DNA of 64,000 nt from Rhodocollybia butyracea (Eukaryota; Basidiomycota; Agaricomycetes; Agaricales; Omphalotaceae): positions 1 to 64,000 of the forward strand of contig JADNRY010000338.1 of NCBI GenBank assembly GCA_015501585.1, in the 5' to 3' direction. The translations under genes and the position numbers were made by a program. Positions 10,616-21,492 of the stretch are shown here, piece after piece. Within the stretch, counting starts at the first letter, position 1, and the number at the start of each line of letters is the position of its first letter. Below the pieces are notes generated by a model, which saw only the letters and a program-made list of their open reading frames with translations, had not been told where the DNA came from and ran no database searches.

Positions 10616-11506
10616 TAAGTGCCCCCTTCAAGCTGTTCATGTTTCTGAACTTTGATCAAGTATTCAAAGCAAGTCTGGTGGACTGCGGGGATTTATTCAG
10701 CGTGGCTGGTCTGGCCAACTCGGCTGAGTTTTATGATGAGCATCTGCAGGTTGGATCAGGATTAATAAAGCCCACTAGCTCTACAGGCAGCGAGGGTAAC
10801 GGTCTTTGAGCATAAGTTATGACTTGGCAGCGGAGGACTGAACCCGACTCCGGATCCGGTGTATGTTATGGCTTGGAGGCTTTGATACATGGAGAATACC
10901 GTATGCCGACTGACGACCGTATAAAGATGGCTAACACCAACTGTATAAGACATTATACGACATCATACGACCGCCGTACTTCACGAAAATGATACCATTT
11001 TTCCCATTGCCTTGATGCCAATCAAGTGCGCCCAGAATTAATATCGATATGATAAGTACTGTCTAAGGAAGAGGGCGCCCTGCGAGCGATGGCACAATCT
11101 ATGTAGCTGATACTAACTTTATGCAAGGCTGTGTGATGAGATATAACATAAGTATTGTGCTCGCTTGAAGCCAAAGATTGTTCGGATGCTCATATTCTGC
11201 TCAAGCTCAGAAAGCACTTAAGGAGCTTTGAAAGTACTCAGGTGTTTAGCCCATTCATACAATGCCACAGCGTAAGAGACGTAACACGTTTTTGAGCACG
11301 GTGCGGATATACTTAAGGCTCGAGGTGCATGGTGGCAAGCCACAGGTCTGAGGTGAGACACAAGACTGACAACCAATACTTGAGCTTCGATACTAAAAGG
11401 AATTCAACACTGATTTCAACTCTGTAATAGTAGTTATTTTAACCAAAAAACAAGAAGATCACTGTATTCAATTACCTGAAAGATTATTTTATTGTTGTGA
11501 AATGAA

Positions 11507-12774
11507 TTACAAGATCATCATGATGGAAACTTTCTTCATGTGGAAATCGGATAACCAGAATACAAAATACAAGAAAAAATGGAAAAAGTGCCTATTCATA
11601 TTAAAATCAACCTGAGTGCCACTAGTACTAAAGGTTTAGCAAGACTCACCATTAAGGCAGCAAATACTTCAATCATTATTCGATGCCAAAGGTCTAAAGC
11701 AGAATATTCCACTGTATGACGACCAATAATACTAAGAATAGCGATCAGAAGCTATGAATCTGAGAATCAGTAAGGATTAGATATGACTGTTCCTGTTTCC
11801 CTACTTCAGAAGCAAAAACCAGGATGCCAGATTCAAACATGAGTAGAATAATTCTGGTTGCTGGTGACAATTGTTTTTTATGAGTTGAATAAAGTACACT
11901 TGTTGCATGATGATGATGCCTGGTTCAGAAATAGGGACGTAAGTAGCGTGTATAATATATATAGTATACCATACCATGCTTTTAGTGCAAAAAAGAATAG
12001 ATATGTTACACCGAGTGCAATAGAAAAAAATGTTGAAGCCAAGTGAACATTATGCACAACTGATAACTTGAGATTATTGACAATGCAATTAGCAAGCTTG
12101 AGGGCTAAAGATCCTTTGACCTGAGTATTAATTTCATGATTAAATTAGAGAATCATACCACTATCTGCCGCTGTGAACCCAGCCAGCGTGTATCTAATAG
12201 ATTTTGAGTGCGGCCAAACAGCACAAACTCTCTGTGTAACAAAGATGTTGCAAATAATCATCTGTGCAAAGTCCATAAGATCTATGTGGCTGCATAGTAA
12301 TATAGAAAGCTGAGACACTCACACAGATATTCTGGGGCCAAACAGATTGTGCATACCAAGGGAATGCTAACATGGCGATCTGTGGTGAGACTACTATCCG
12401 TATTCTACTCAGATGTAATACCCATTGACAAACATAATTCCATGTGTTTGTCAGAATTAACATAACCAATATACAGGCAAGCACTGGTTTCCTGGGAGAG
12501 CTGCTTGAAATCATGTAGCATCGGCTGAAAAATACGAAAGTATGCAAGCATGAATATCAAATTAAAATCAATATAGATGATATTACGCTTACAAGTAGAC
12601 ATATAATGTCACTGATGCTATCAAACTATACAGCCCTATTTGCCCTCAGAATGCGCTTTCGCTCCTTTAGATTTCCTACTTACCGAAGAAGAACCATGTC
12701 GTAATATATATAATTGTATTGTAGTAGATAGCTTGACCTGTTGATGCAATATTTTGCACTTCGGATGGTGTCAT
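11507..12774 (-). CDS. Multi-pass membrane protein, tandem copy B
   Basis: The start at 12774 has the same first residues as copy A. Joined exons: the N-terminal exon (to TTWFFF), LTLYVYL, then a helix pair RCYMISSSSPRKPVLACILV, then MIICNIFVTQRVCAVWPHSK with the following helix, then helices around IIGRHTVEYSALDLWHRIMI. The last exon, rich in Phe and Trp, ends at TAA 11507-11509. Introns are about 40-70 nt with GT-AG borders. It is probably a paralogue made by the tandem duplication. No catalytic motif is seen and the function is unknown. Confidence 0.55.
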
Positions 12775-13833
12775 GATAGGGAGCTCCCTATCATCGAGAG
12801 GGGGGGAGAGGGAGATCGATAACTATAAATTGAGTCCTATTTATGAGTCTGCCAGATCAAGGTCTGGATCCATGGTAATACTTAAAGCCAGTCAATTGAA
12901 TTTGATAAATCCCGCTCTTAGCTGTGAGCCGTTCTCTGCGGGTAATAAGTTCAGAACGTGCCATATCATGACAGCTTTACAGGCCCATGTCTCTGAACTT
13001 TGATCAAGTATTTCAAGTCTGCTAGCGGACTGCGGGGATTTATTCGGCATGGCTGGTCTAGCCAGCACAGCTGAGTTTTATTATAAGCATCTGCAGGTTG
13101 CATCGGTATTAATAAAGCCCTCTAGTTCTACGCGCAGCGAGGGTAACGATCTTTGAGCTTATGACTTGGCAGCGGAGGACTGGACCCGACTCCGGATCCG
13201 GTATAAGTATGGTATGGCCTCAAGCCTAGGCTTTGATACATGGAGTACTTATGCTGACTGACGATCGTACAAAGATGGCTAACACCAACGGTATAAGACG
13301 TCATACGACCGCCGTACTTCCAGGAAATGATACCATTTTTCCCATAGTCACTGCCTTGATGCCAATCAAGTGCACTCAAAATTGATATCGATATGATAAG
13401 TATTGTCTAAGGAAATGGGCGCCCTGTTAACGACGGCACAATCTGTGCAGCTACGCAAGGCTCTGCTAATGCGTGTGAAAGAGATAATATATCATGCTTG
13501 CCAAGATGCTCGCTTGAAGCCAGAGATCGTTTGGATGCTCATATTCTGCTTAGGCTCAGAAAGCACTCGGATGTATGTAATTTTTTAGCCCGTTTATACA
13601 GTGCCCTGTACTGGCACAGCGTAGGAGACGTTTTTGAGCATGGTGCGGATGTCCCGGTGTCCTCTGGATACACTTAAGGCTCGAGGGGCATGGTAGGTGA
13701 GACACAAGACTGTCAACCGAACATGCTCAATACTTGAGCTTCGATACTAAAAGGAATTCAGCACTGATTTCAACACTGTAATAGTTATTTGAACCAAAAA
13801 ACAATAAAACAAATCACTCAAGGTGACAATATA

Positions 13834-13905
13834 TTCCGACACGGGGAATCGAACCCCGGGCTATCGCGTGAGAGGCGATAATGTTAGCCACTACACCATA
13901 TCGGA
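13834..13905 (-). tRNA. tRNA-Glu (anticodon CTC)
   Basis: The minus strand folds as a full cloverleaf without intron: acceptor TCCGATA pairs with TGTCGGA, the D arm holds the A box TGGTGTAGTGG, the anticodon loop is CCTCTCACG with anticodon CTC, and the T arm is CGGGGTTCGATTCCCCG. The discriminator base is A. Confidence 0.95.
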
Positions 13906-14458
13906 ATCCTTAAGTACGGCTATTTTACATCATGATACAGTGGTAGTAGTATTATACACGGTTCCACTTTGTAGCGGGATCCCGCGAAGCCAGACTCTAG
14001 GGGAAAGGAGCAACGAGCTCGACCCGGTACCCACTTGAAAGAGAAGGTAGACTGCAAACCCTCTCAGAGGAGTAGTAAGTAGTACGATTGCTACATGTGG
14101 AATAATGCATTAGTCCCTGAAATGATAAACCATGTCACAAACAAGCGCGCGCCAATCTTGCATTCTTTGACCTCGAGCAAACCTCGAGGGGTTTTCAACC
14201 TGAGAGACAACAGCTTCAAGCGAGCGAGGAACAAAACGGTACGCGCAATGCATGTGACTTTATTTGCTCCACTCATCTGAATTTAGCTGCACACCCAGCC
14301 GTTAGTACACCACCACTTCAAAGTCAAGACGGAAAAGGGCATCTGTTCTACGAATAGTCACGAAACGGTATGTTCTTGTGTTTGCTCTTTCTCGAATCCC
14401 CTGACTTGTACCCAGAATTCACGTCCCCAGAAAATACAGCAAATACTACCCGAAACTT

Positions 14459-15121
14459 TTGCAGTATTCTCCCGTGAATTCGTACGAACAAATCCTGAAA
14501 ATGACTCGAATTGACTGGGACCTTGCTTCTGCCCTTGTGCTCAACGTTAAACGCGTAGCGCAAACCGAAACAGAACCACCTACAAGTACGACGGAAACAG
14601 AACCAGACACGATTACCCTCACTTCCGGTCCAACATTTACATCTACATCCACGCCTATGCCCACCAAAACAATGACACCAACGCCCGACGAAGGCTACTT
14701 TCCCTCTTTATCTAACCTCTCGTCCAACAAAAAATGGTTTGGCGGTGCTATCGCTGTCGTCATACTTTTTGGAATATGCGTCGCAGTGTTTTTCTGGGTT
14801 CGGAGAATGGGAGGCCTCAAAAACATGTTCCGATTCAGAAGGACTGGCGAATACGAAAGTCTTCCTTTGGATGTGGATGATGAGCCTGTTCCGATGACAG
14901 GATTCGGTGCTGGTTCACGAGTCTCACGACATCCCACTGCAGCTCCCATTTCCGGCGCCCCACCACACGCACCAATACGCAGTGGCAGACTGACTTCGAC
15001 GAGGGAGCTGTACGATGCTTTTGGGGAAGTTTCGGATTCGGATTCTGATAATGAGGAGACACGTTTGAATCCGGATACGCGTAGACGGCCAGGGGATAGA
15101 GAGAATGGTACTAGGGTATAG
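14459..15121 (+). pseudogene. Kexin (Kex2-type protease) C-terminal tail fragment
   Basis: A 220-codon open frame starts in upstream, non-homologous sequence and then reads a Ser/Thr/Pro-rich stalk (residues ~35-75), the segment TPDEGYFPSLSNL, one transmembrane helix (KKWFGGAIAVVILFGICVAV) and a cytosolic tail ending in TRELYDAFGEVSDSDSD. This order and the tail motif are those of basidiomycete kexins, which need the tail for Golgi retention. The subtilisin catalytic domain and P domain, normally several hundred residues upstream, are missing; the preceding kilobase encodes nothing like them. The fragment is probably a duplicated 3' exon or remnant and has no protease activity. It could still be expressed as a small membrane protein. 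Confidence 0.7.
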
Positions 15122-17601
15122 GTTTCGAACTAGACGTCTCGTGCGGCGTCGGACAATGTCTTCCCGGTGATCATGGGTACGTCGTCGAAATACTATGCCA
15201 GATTATCTCTTAAGCTTTTTTACATTCAGTGTCAATACGTTGCAGCTTGGATATAGCTATGTCTTCATTCTCAAATCTCAGTCTTCGTCCCAGCGATGCC
15301 ACGCTTGAAGAATGAAGCTCCCGAATTGTCGATGCGCTCTCCTACAGCCTCACAAGATTATTCAACGATGGAATTGTCGAAAGTCTTCATCCAGTTTTCC
15401 CTACGGCATGCATATCATTTTGGCCTCTATAACAGTGCTTCCATACAACGAAACATTGATTCTGCGACTAATAATGGTACAACTCACGTTCGAGTTCTAT
15501 GCCACAACCGACTAGGTTATGGATCGTCAAAAAAAAATGGGTGGTGAATCTCTGGAACTGTTGGAGGTGTCGAACTCTCTGTTCGTCGCGTTACCACTGG
15601 TAGCGGGAGACATGTGAGTTCGATTGAAGAAAGCTGTCATGGCTGGGATTGCTGTCGGAATGGGTGACAGGAAGGTCGAGTGAACGACAGCGAGCGCTCG
15701 ATGTTGGGAGAGTGACGGATAGATGGGGGGAGAAAAAATTATCAAGGTTTCGCATTGCCTTCCGGATCGTTGGCGTGATGGTTTGCTATCGTTCATCTTG
15801 TATAGCAGTTGTTTCTGCTCGGTTTCATGTTTTCGATTTTTTGCGTTTACTATTCTACGGTTTGCTCTTTTCATCCTTTTGCGTTGCCTCTCAGTCTCAA
15901 CGCCTTGCTCTTCGCCCTTCTGTTTTACTCTTCTTTTCTTCACTGCTGCTTTCTCTATGCCGCCTTTTCCTCTTACCCATTCCCATCCCGTTTCATCCCC
16001 ATCGTCCTTCGTTTCCTCTGTTCCACCCCCTCCCTCTCATCCCTCTCTCTACATTCCGCTCCCATTCTTCCCAGTCCTTCCACCTGCATATTCTACAAAC
16101 AACACTTGCCCTCTTCATTTGTACTTTAAATTTATTACATACACGTTCGCATATTCCTTCATTCCCTTTGGGGTACCCACGTATTTCTTTCGCGGGTTGA
16201 ACTTTTTCCTCCTGCCTCTCCTTCGAAATAGGAGCATATCTTGATGATTATGTTCCGGTTTTTGTTCAGCCCTGATTCGACATCTACAGAGAAACCAGCT
16301 CCACTCTTGCTTGGAATTTTTCGCCAGAACATTCAAGTCTTGATACCGTGACATGGGGACAGTCGAAAGGTGGACGAAAAAAATCGAATCTCTACAAAAT
16401 GCTTTCACTCGAGCCTCCTTGGACGTTGCCGCTGCCTTCCTTGCAGTGCGATACCACAATAACAACACAACATTCACACACGTCGAATCTGCTTCCATGG
16501 CGTCTGATAACTGCTCACACTCGTATCACCACAACTACGGCACTCATGCCTAGCCTAAAGCGAGGGCGAAGTCGAAGGGAATTGAAGCATTCAAACTCAT
16601 TCCGGTTTTGAAGGACAGGGATCCCTTGTGGACATACTTATCAAACAGTCTTCCCTAGACGTCGTTTCGCTGCAGCCTGGACCGCTTGATAACATGAGGT
16701 CGTTGAATCATCTGGAGGTTGTTCGATCGCTTGGAGCGACTTTCGGGAACCAGATAGGTCAATTCAGCTAAAAGGTGGTATGAGCTACAGCGCGAAGGCA
16801 GAAGTGTACAACGGTGACTCTACCCGCCCCTGCTCCCACCCGTCCTTTCATCCGCTGACCCCGAGCTGGTGCTGTAATAACTATAGAAAATCGATTGCTT
16901 CCTCGAGTCAATTGGCCAGAGAGCTCCTATCAGCTGAAAATAAGTACGACTAGTAGGCAATATACCTGTAGGCCGCAGAACGATATGGAAGTGAAGAGAA
17001 ATCTAGTACTTACAGCGTACAACTCTAGCACAACGACCTTAGAGAGCCTAGGTGCGGTCACGGTCAGAGGTGTACCAGAAAAATATCCCTCAATGACCCT
17101 TCCGCGCCTTGCAGGTCTGAATACGATCGGCGATACTTCGCCGTGCCAACTCTGTTGTATCGAGTCCGAGGGTTCTCAAGGATTCACTCCGTTTACTCCG
17201 GAGGCTCTATAATTTCATTTTCGGTAGAGGGCGTTTTATGATTTTATCGGCCCGACACATGAGTGCAGGGAAGTATGATTTCTTTGATCATCGATAAGTA
17301 GTCTTGCTGTCGTTGGGAGTCGTTACCAGCCGTATACAAGTAACGGGACGTTGCCCTTTCACGGTTTTTTGCAAAACGTCTGGTCGTGTTCATGAGCTTC
17401 CGCTACGTGTACCGTGATGAGGAGGGGAACACCCATTCAAAGTTTTCTACCAGCACATCACGGCCGCGGAAGCCCATCAAAACGAGGAGTTCTGCAAAAA
17501 AAACTCGCGGAACGCAAGGTCCGATACGGGGTACCGATGGTATCAAGCAAGGACATAAAAGGGATCGCCCTTTCTGAATTGCTGCTTCAGCTTCACTCAC
17601 C
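15122..17601. other. No confident gene; pyrimidine-rich tract
   Basis: Several open frames exist but none is recognisable. Bases 15840-16110 are strongly C+T rich on the plus strand, which creates long spurious frames. The frame at 16353-16553 and sequence just after it (GIEAFKLIPVLKDRDPLWTY) has protein-like composition and may be a decayed exon. 17290-17601 should contain the PAL promoter. Confidence 0.4.
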
Positions 17602-20247
17602 ATGTCCTCCAATCACACTTCTATTACGCGTGATTTGATAGACAAGGTCAAAGCTTTCGTCTCTGCAGGGGACAGTGTCATTCTCGACGGCAGCAGCCTC
17701 GACATTGCTGGAGTGGTTGCAGTCTCTCGGTAAGATTTTTCCAGCCCAAGTCGGTGTTAACAGTACTTTGGACTAACTACTTGCAGTCGAGGAGCAATTC
17801 CTAAACTCTCGGATGACCAAGAGGTCTTCTCGAAAGTCAACCGGGCTACCGCTGCCGTTGAAGAAAGAATAAGTGCGGGAGCCTCACTTTATGGTGTCAC
17901 CACCGGAGTTGGAGCAACATGTAACCAATCTTGCTTCATTCATCATCGTCTACTGAGTGCTGCTTTTGCATAGCTTTCGCGCGCACCAACCAGCTTGAGG
18001 AACTCCAGAAAGCGTTGGTCGCCTACAATCTTACTGGGATCGTACCCAATACGTTGGCCGCCCCAACTTCGGCTGATATGCAAATGGTCCTTGATGAGGA
18101 TTTTATGAGGGGGACTGTGATGGTACGTACCTTCCTTTCTTAACGCAGCATAAATAAAACCATCGAACTAGGTCCGTTTGAACAGTTTGATTCGGGGACA
18201 TTCTGGAGTTCGTTGGAACGTCATTACCTCCATGTATGAGCTCCTCGTGCACGACGTTGTTCCCCTTGCAGCAAAGAACAATACTGTAAGGTACGTGTCT
18301 CTGCTACTTTCCGATGAACTCACTCTTAAATATACATTTCAGCGCCAGTGGTATGTTTTCCTATCGGCCATGATGTATCTCAGGATTCCGAACTATACCC
18401 ATTGTAGGCGACCTCGGAACTCTTGCATATATTGCAGGAACGTTAACTGGTCTTCCCGATCTCCTCGTCTGGTATGGCAAAGGGTAATTAGATATTATTT
18501 ATCATATAGTCCTTGGCAACTTACCTTCAAACCTAGAAAGGAACGCTCTGTCAGACCCGCGGCCCAGGTTTTGAAGGAAATCCAGTTGAAACCTTTGACC
18601 TATGCCCCCAAAGAGGGACTTTCGATTCTGAAGTATGTCCTCACTGAAGCTCATCATACCTAATGCTATCTTGTCTAATAATCGTTGAACAGTGGAACAG
18701 CGGCAAGTGCAAGTGCTGCTGCACAAGTTCTTTATGACGCAAATGTACTACTCCTTGCAGCGCAAGGGCTCACGGTCATGGCAATCGAAGCCTTGAGGGC
18801 AAATCTCGAGCCGTTTGAGCCTTTCCCTCATGTTGTGGCCCGCCCACACCCTGGACAGGTGGAGATTGCTGCCAACATAGCACGCATGGCAGACGGATCT
18901 AAGTTTGCCTTCAAGGAGTATCCCGAGGGAGATCCTGAATACCAACTCCGTCAGGATCGATATCACATCCGGTGCGCCCCAGATACACTGTGACCGTATT
19001 GCTTGTTCTAATGTTTGCGTAGGTGTGTGCCGCAGTGGCTTGGCCCATTCGCTGAAAGCCTCCAGCATGCAATCAAGTCAGTCAATATCGAGTTAAACTC
19101 AACAACAGACAATCCCATTGTTGACCCCGATGGTAAACCCCCGCACAACATCTACCATGCGGGTAACTTTCAGGCTCTTACTCCTGCAGAGGCAATGGAC
19201 ACTATACGCCATGTCATACTCGGATTAGGTGAAGAGACAAAGTTGTCGTTTTGCAGATATGAAACTTATTCTCTCCCACATTCTGCTAGGCAAGATACTC
19301 TACGCACAGCATACCGAAATTCTGAATCCAACCTTGAACCGAGGTTTGCCTGCGGACTGTGCGGCAGGGGAACCCAACCTTGATTATGGTCTTAAGTCCT
19401 CAGATCTTTGCTGCTCCGCCTACTTATCAGGTGTGGTGCTATTTTCAAGTATCTGAAAATTTGTTTACATCTTGTCTTTAGAAATTGGGTTTCTCAGTGG
19501 ATCATTCCTTCCTCATATCAACTCGACTGAACGTCATACCCAATCCATCAATCCGATGGCTCTTGCATCCGCAAGGTATGCCAAGAATTGTGTACAGCTT
19601 CTCCAGCAAGCAAGTTCTAATTTAATTCTCTCTGAAATCTTTCCTGACATGCTTCAAAGATGGTGGCCACCTACCTTTACACCGTATGCCAGGCCATAGA
19701 CCTACGAGCAATGAATGTTCAGTATCTGGACAAACTCAATGCTCTCCTTGAAGCTGAACTTTCGAATGTCTTGGTATGCTCAGATAAAACAACCTTCCAA
19801 GATACATGTGCCGCCTTGTTCACAACACTGCGTGTTCAATTTGGTATTACTGCGTCTATGGAATCTATGTCACGATTCAAGACTATGCTCTCACCTCTGA
19901 TCACTGAGCTTTACACTCGTACAGCCCAGAACAATGGCATCCAGTTACTACCATCAACTAGCCCTGTTGAGTGGCTTCAGAAGTTTGAGGTGCAGGCGCG
20001 GGATTTGTTTTCCCAGAATCGAATGGAATATTTTATACAGGATGCTGGCGCAATTAACTTCCTCAGTGATTCAGGAAAAACTATTTACAGCTTTGTCCGG
20101 AATGATCTGAAGATACCTATGAAGAAAGGACTGCCGGGCCTGGACAAGCATGAGATTGGAACTCAAATCAGTATTATCTTTCAGGCATTGCAGGAGGGAA
20201 GGATGGATAGTGTATTTTCCCAAGCTATGCGACCAACCTCTGTATAA
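17602..20247 (+). CDS. PAL: Phenylalanine/histidine ammonia-lyase family (PAL)
   Basis: The enzyme deaminates an aromatic amino acid, normally phenylalanine, to cinnamate. The start is ATG 17602. Exons give YGVTTGVG, then LIRGHSGVRW, then the MIO-forming Ala-Ser-Gly inside SASGDLGTLAYIAGTLTGLP. Further on come KEGLSILNGTA, RPHPGQVEIAANIA, NSTTDNPIVD, GNFQA and ILNPTLNRGLP, and the C-terminus ends at 20247. About ten introns fit; one (18353 on) splits the ASG triad codon for Gly. Another, at about 19616-19664, has a GCAAGT donor, a GC-AG intron. The joint between GNFQALTPAEAM and MKLILSHILLGK implies either a 28-nt or a 94-nt intron or a frame error. The sequence is divergent (GTLAY where typical PAL has PLSY), so the substrate is not certain. 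Confidence 0.85.
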
Positions 20248-21492
20248 ACCAGTACCCAAGTTAAACAAAGAAGACAAGTTTCTCGTAGATATGAATTATA
20301 ATTAGCCTTGTAGGATCAAGGGTTTCAATAACCCTCGTGGCATGTTGCATCCATCAAGGGCGTGTTATTGCTTACCGAAGTAAGTTAACCATGCATGCCA
20401 TGCTGGGGAAGACCTGCCACAGAGGCTGCAAGTTCAATTCCTGAAGGGACAAAGAATAAAATATAATTTAATTTAACATGTCATACACAACATTCTAGAT
20501 GTTCTGTGACTTTCGGTTCCAGGTTGGACCAGTGCCCGCCCACTACCTATGTAAGTCTTGAGTCGGAACTTTCAACTTCCGCAAACCTGGGCAAAGTTTG
20601 GTTGCTCTAGAAAAGTACGGGCCTTGAAGATATCTAAACTAGATCGTCCCGAGCTGATATAGACTCAATGGTAACTTGTAAGCTACTTCAGTCTTCGGGT
20701 GCCAAGGTGATCTCGAGAGTGTATTTTGCAACTATGGCAGCTCTCTGTTGCTCTGATAAAACCAGATCAAAACCTATGAAAGTAACTTCTTTCAACCAAT
20801 TACTTATCATACATATCCAGAGAATTTGATGCTTTGGGGTCTCAAGACATGTGATAGATCTCCAATGGCCACTGCCACTATTCGGCTTCCTTGCTTTAAA
20901 CTCGGCGCGACAAATGATCAACGTTTCAACAGTAATACGTCCAACTGTCCTGAAATATTAAGCAATTCACAGTCCTAGTAAGCTTGTCACTGACTACTTA
21001 TAGATCATCGAAAATTTTCTTTCCTCTGATGACTGACGACCGATCTTACGTTCGCTATACATCCACAGGGCAGTACTACGTACAGTGTACACACATGCAT
21101 CCACGCTCAACCGCGTCTCGGACGGAGCTGTCCCGGGTCTAACCATTTTCTTAATGTGTTCCAACGAGAAATACTGCTGGTAGCATGACCTAGCACGACC
21201 TCTAAGCTGGGGCAGCCTCGCGTAACTCTGATATTCCAACTTGAATCACGCAGATCAGTGATATTAATAACCAGACAACAGACTCGGAAACGTCCGGTGC
21301 GCACTAAGAGCCTCCCAGCCTCCCTCTTGTTCCCCGTTTAAACCTGTCCTTCTGACACGGAGTCAGGAGCCAGTACAATGTGAAGCTAATCGAATCTGAT
21401 CATCAGAGCTGAAATTAGATTCATCATCGAGTACTTATATACGCAACTGCGAGGACGCTGCACTTGTGATCTCTCTTCTTGGAGCTGGAAAA
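20248..21492. other. Intergenic, no gene; weak tRNA-like B box
   Basis: No supported frame. A B-box-like word (aagttcaattcctg) at about 20430 lies in a short tRNA-like block similar in style to the one at 42.9 kb, but no A box is convincing. The last ~150 bp should include the promoter of the DUF6534 gene. Confidence 0.4.

Larger units (their letters stand above)
8290..13800. repeat. Tandem array of a ~2.3 kb unit (two full, one partial)
   Basis: The words tctgaactttgatcaagtatt recur near 8297, 10642 and 12993, each starting a repeat unit. The membrane-gene region 8524-10035 matches 11455-12985 over most of its length, and 10640-11450 matches 12985-13800. Divergence is moderate, with small indels, so the duplication is not very recent. 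Confidence 0.8.

Noticed and set aside
15527..16244. Several overlapping frames of 100-180 codons on both strands
   Set aside because: They lie over a C+T-rich tract, which keeps frames open on both strands; the translations are low-complexity (Ser/Pro/Leu/Phe) without any domain.
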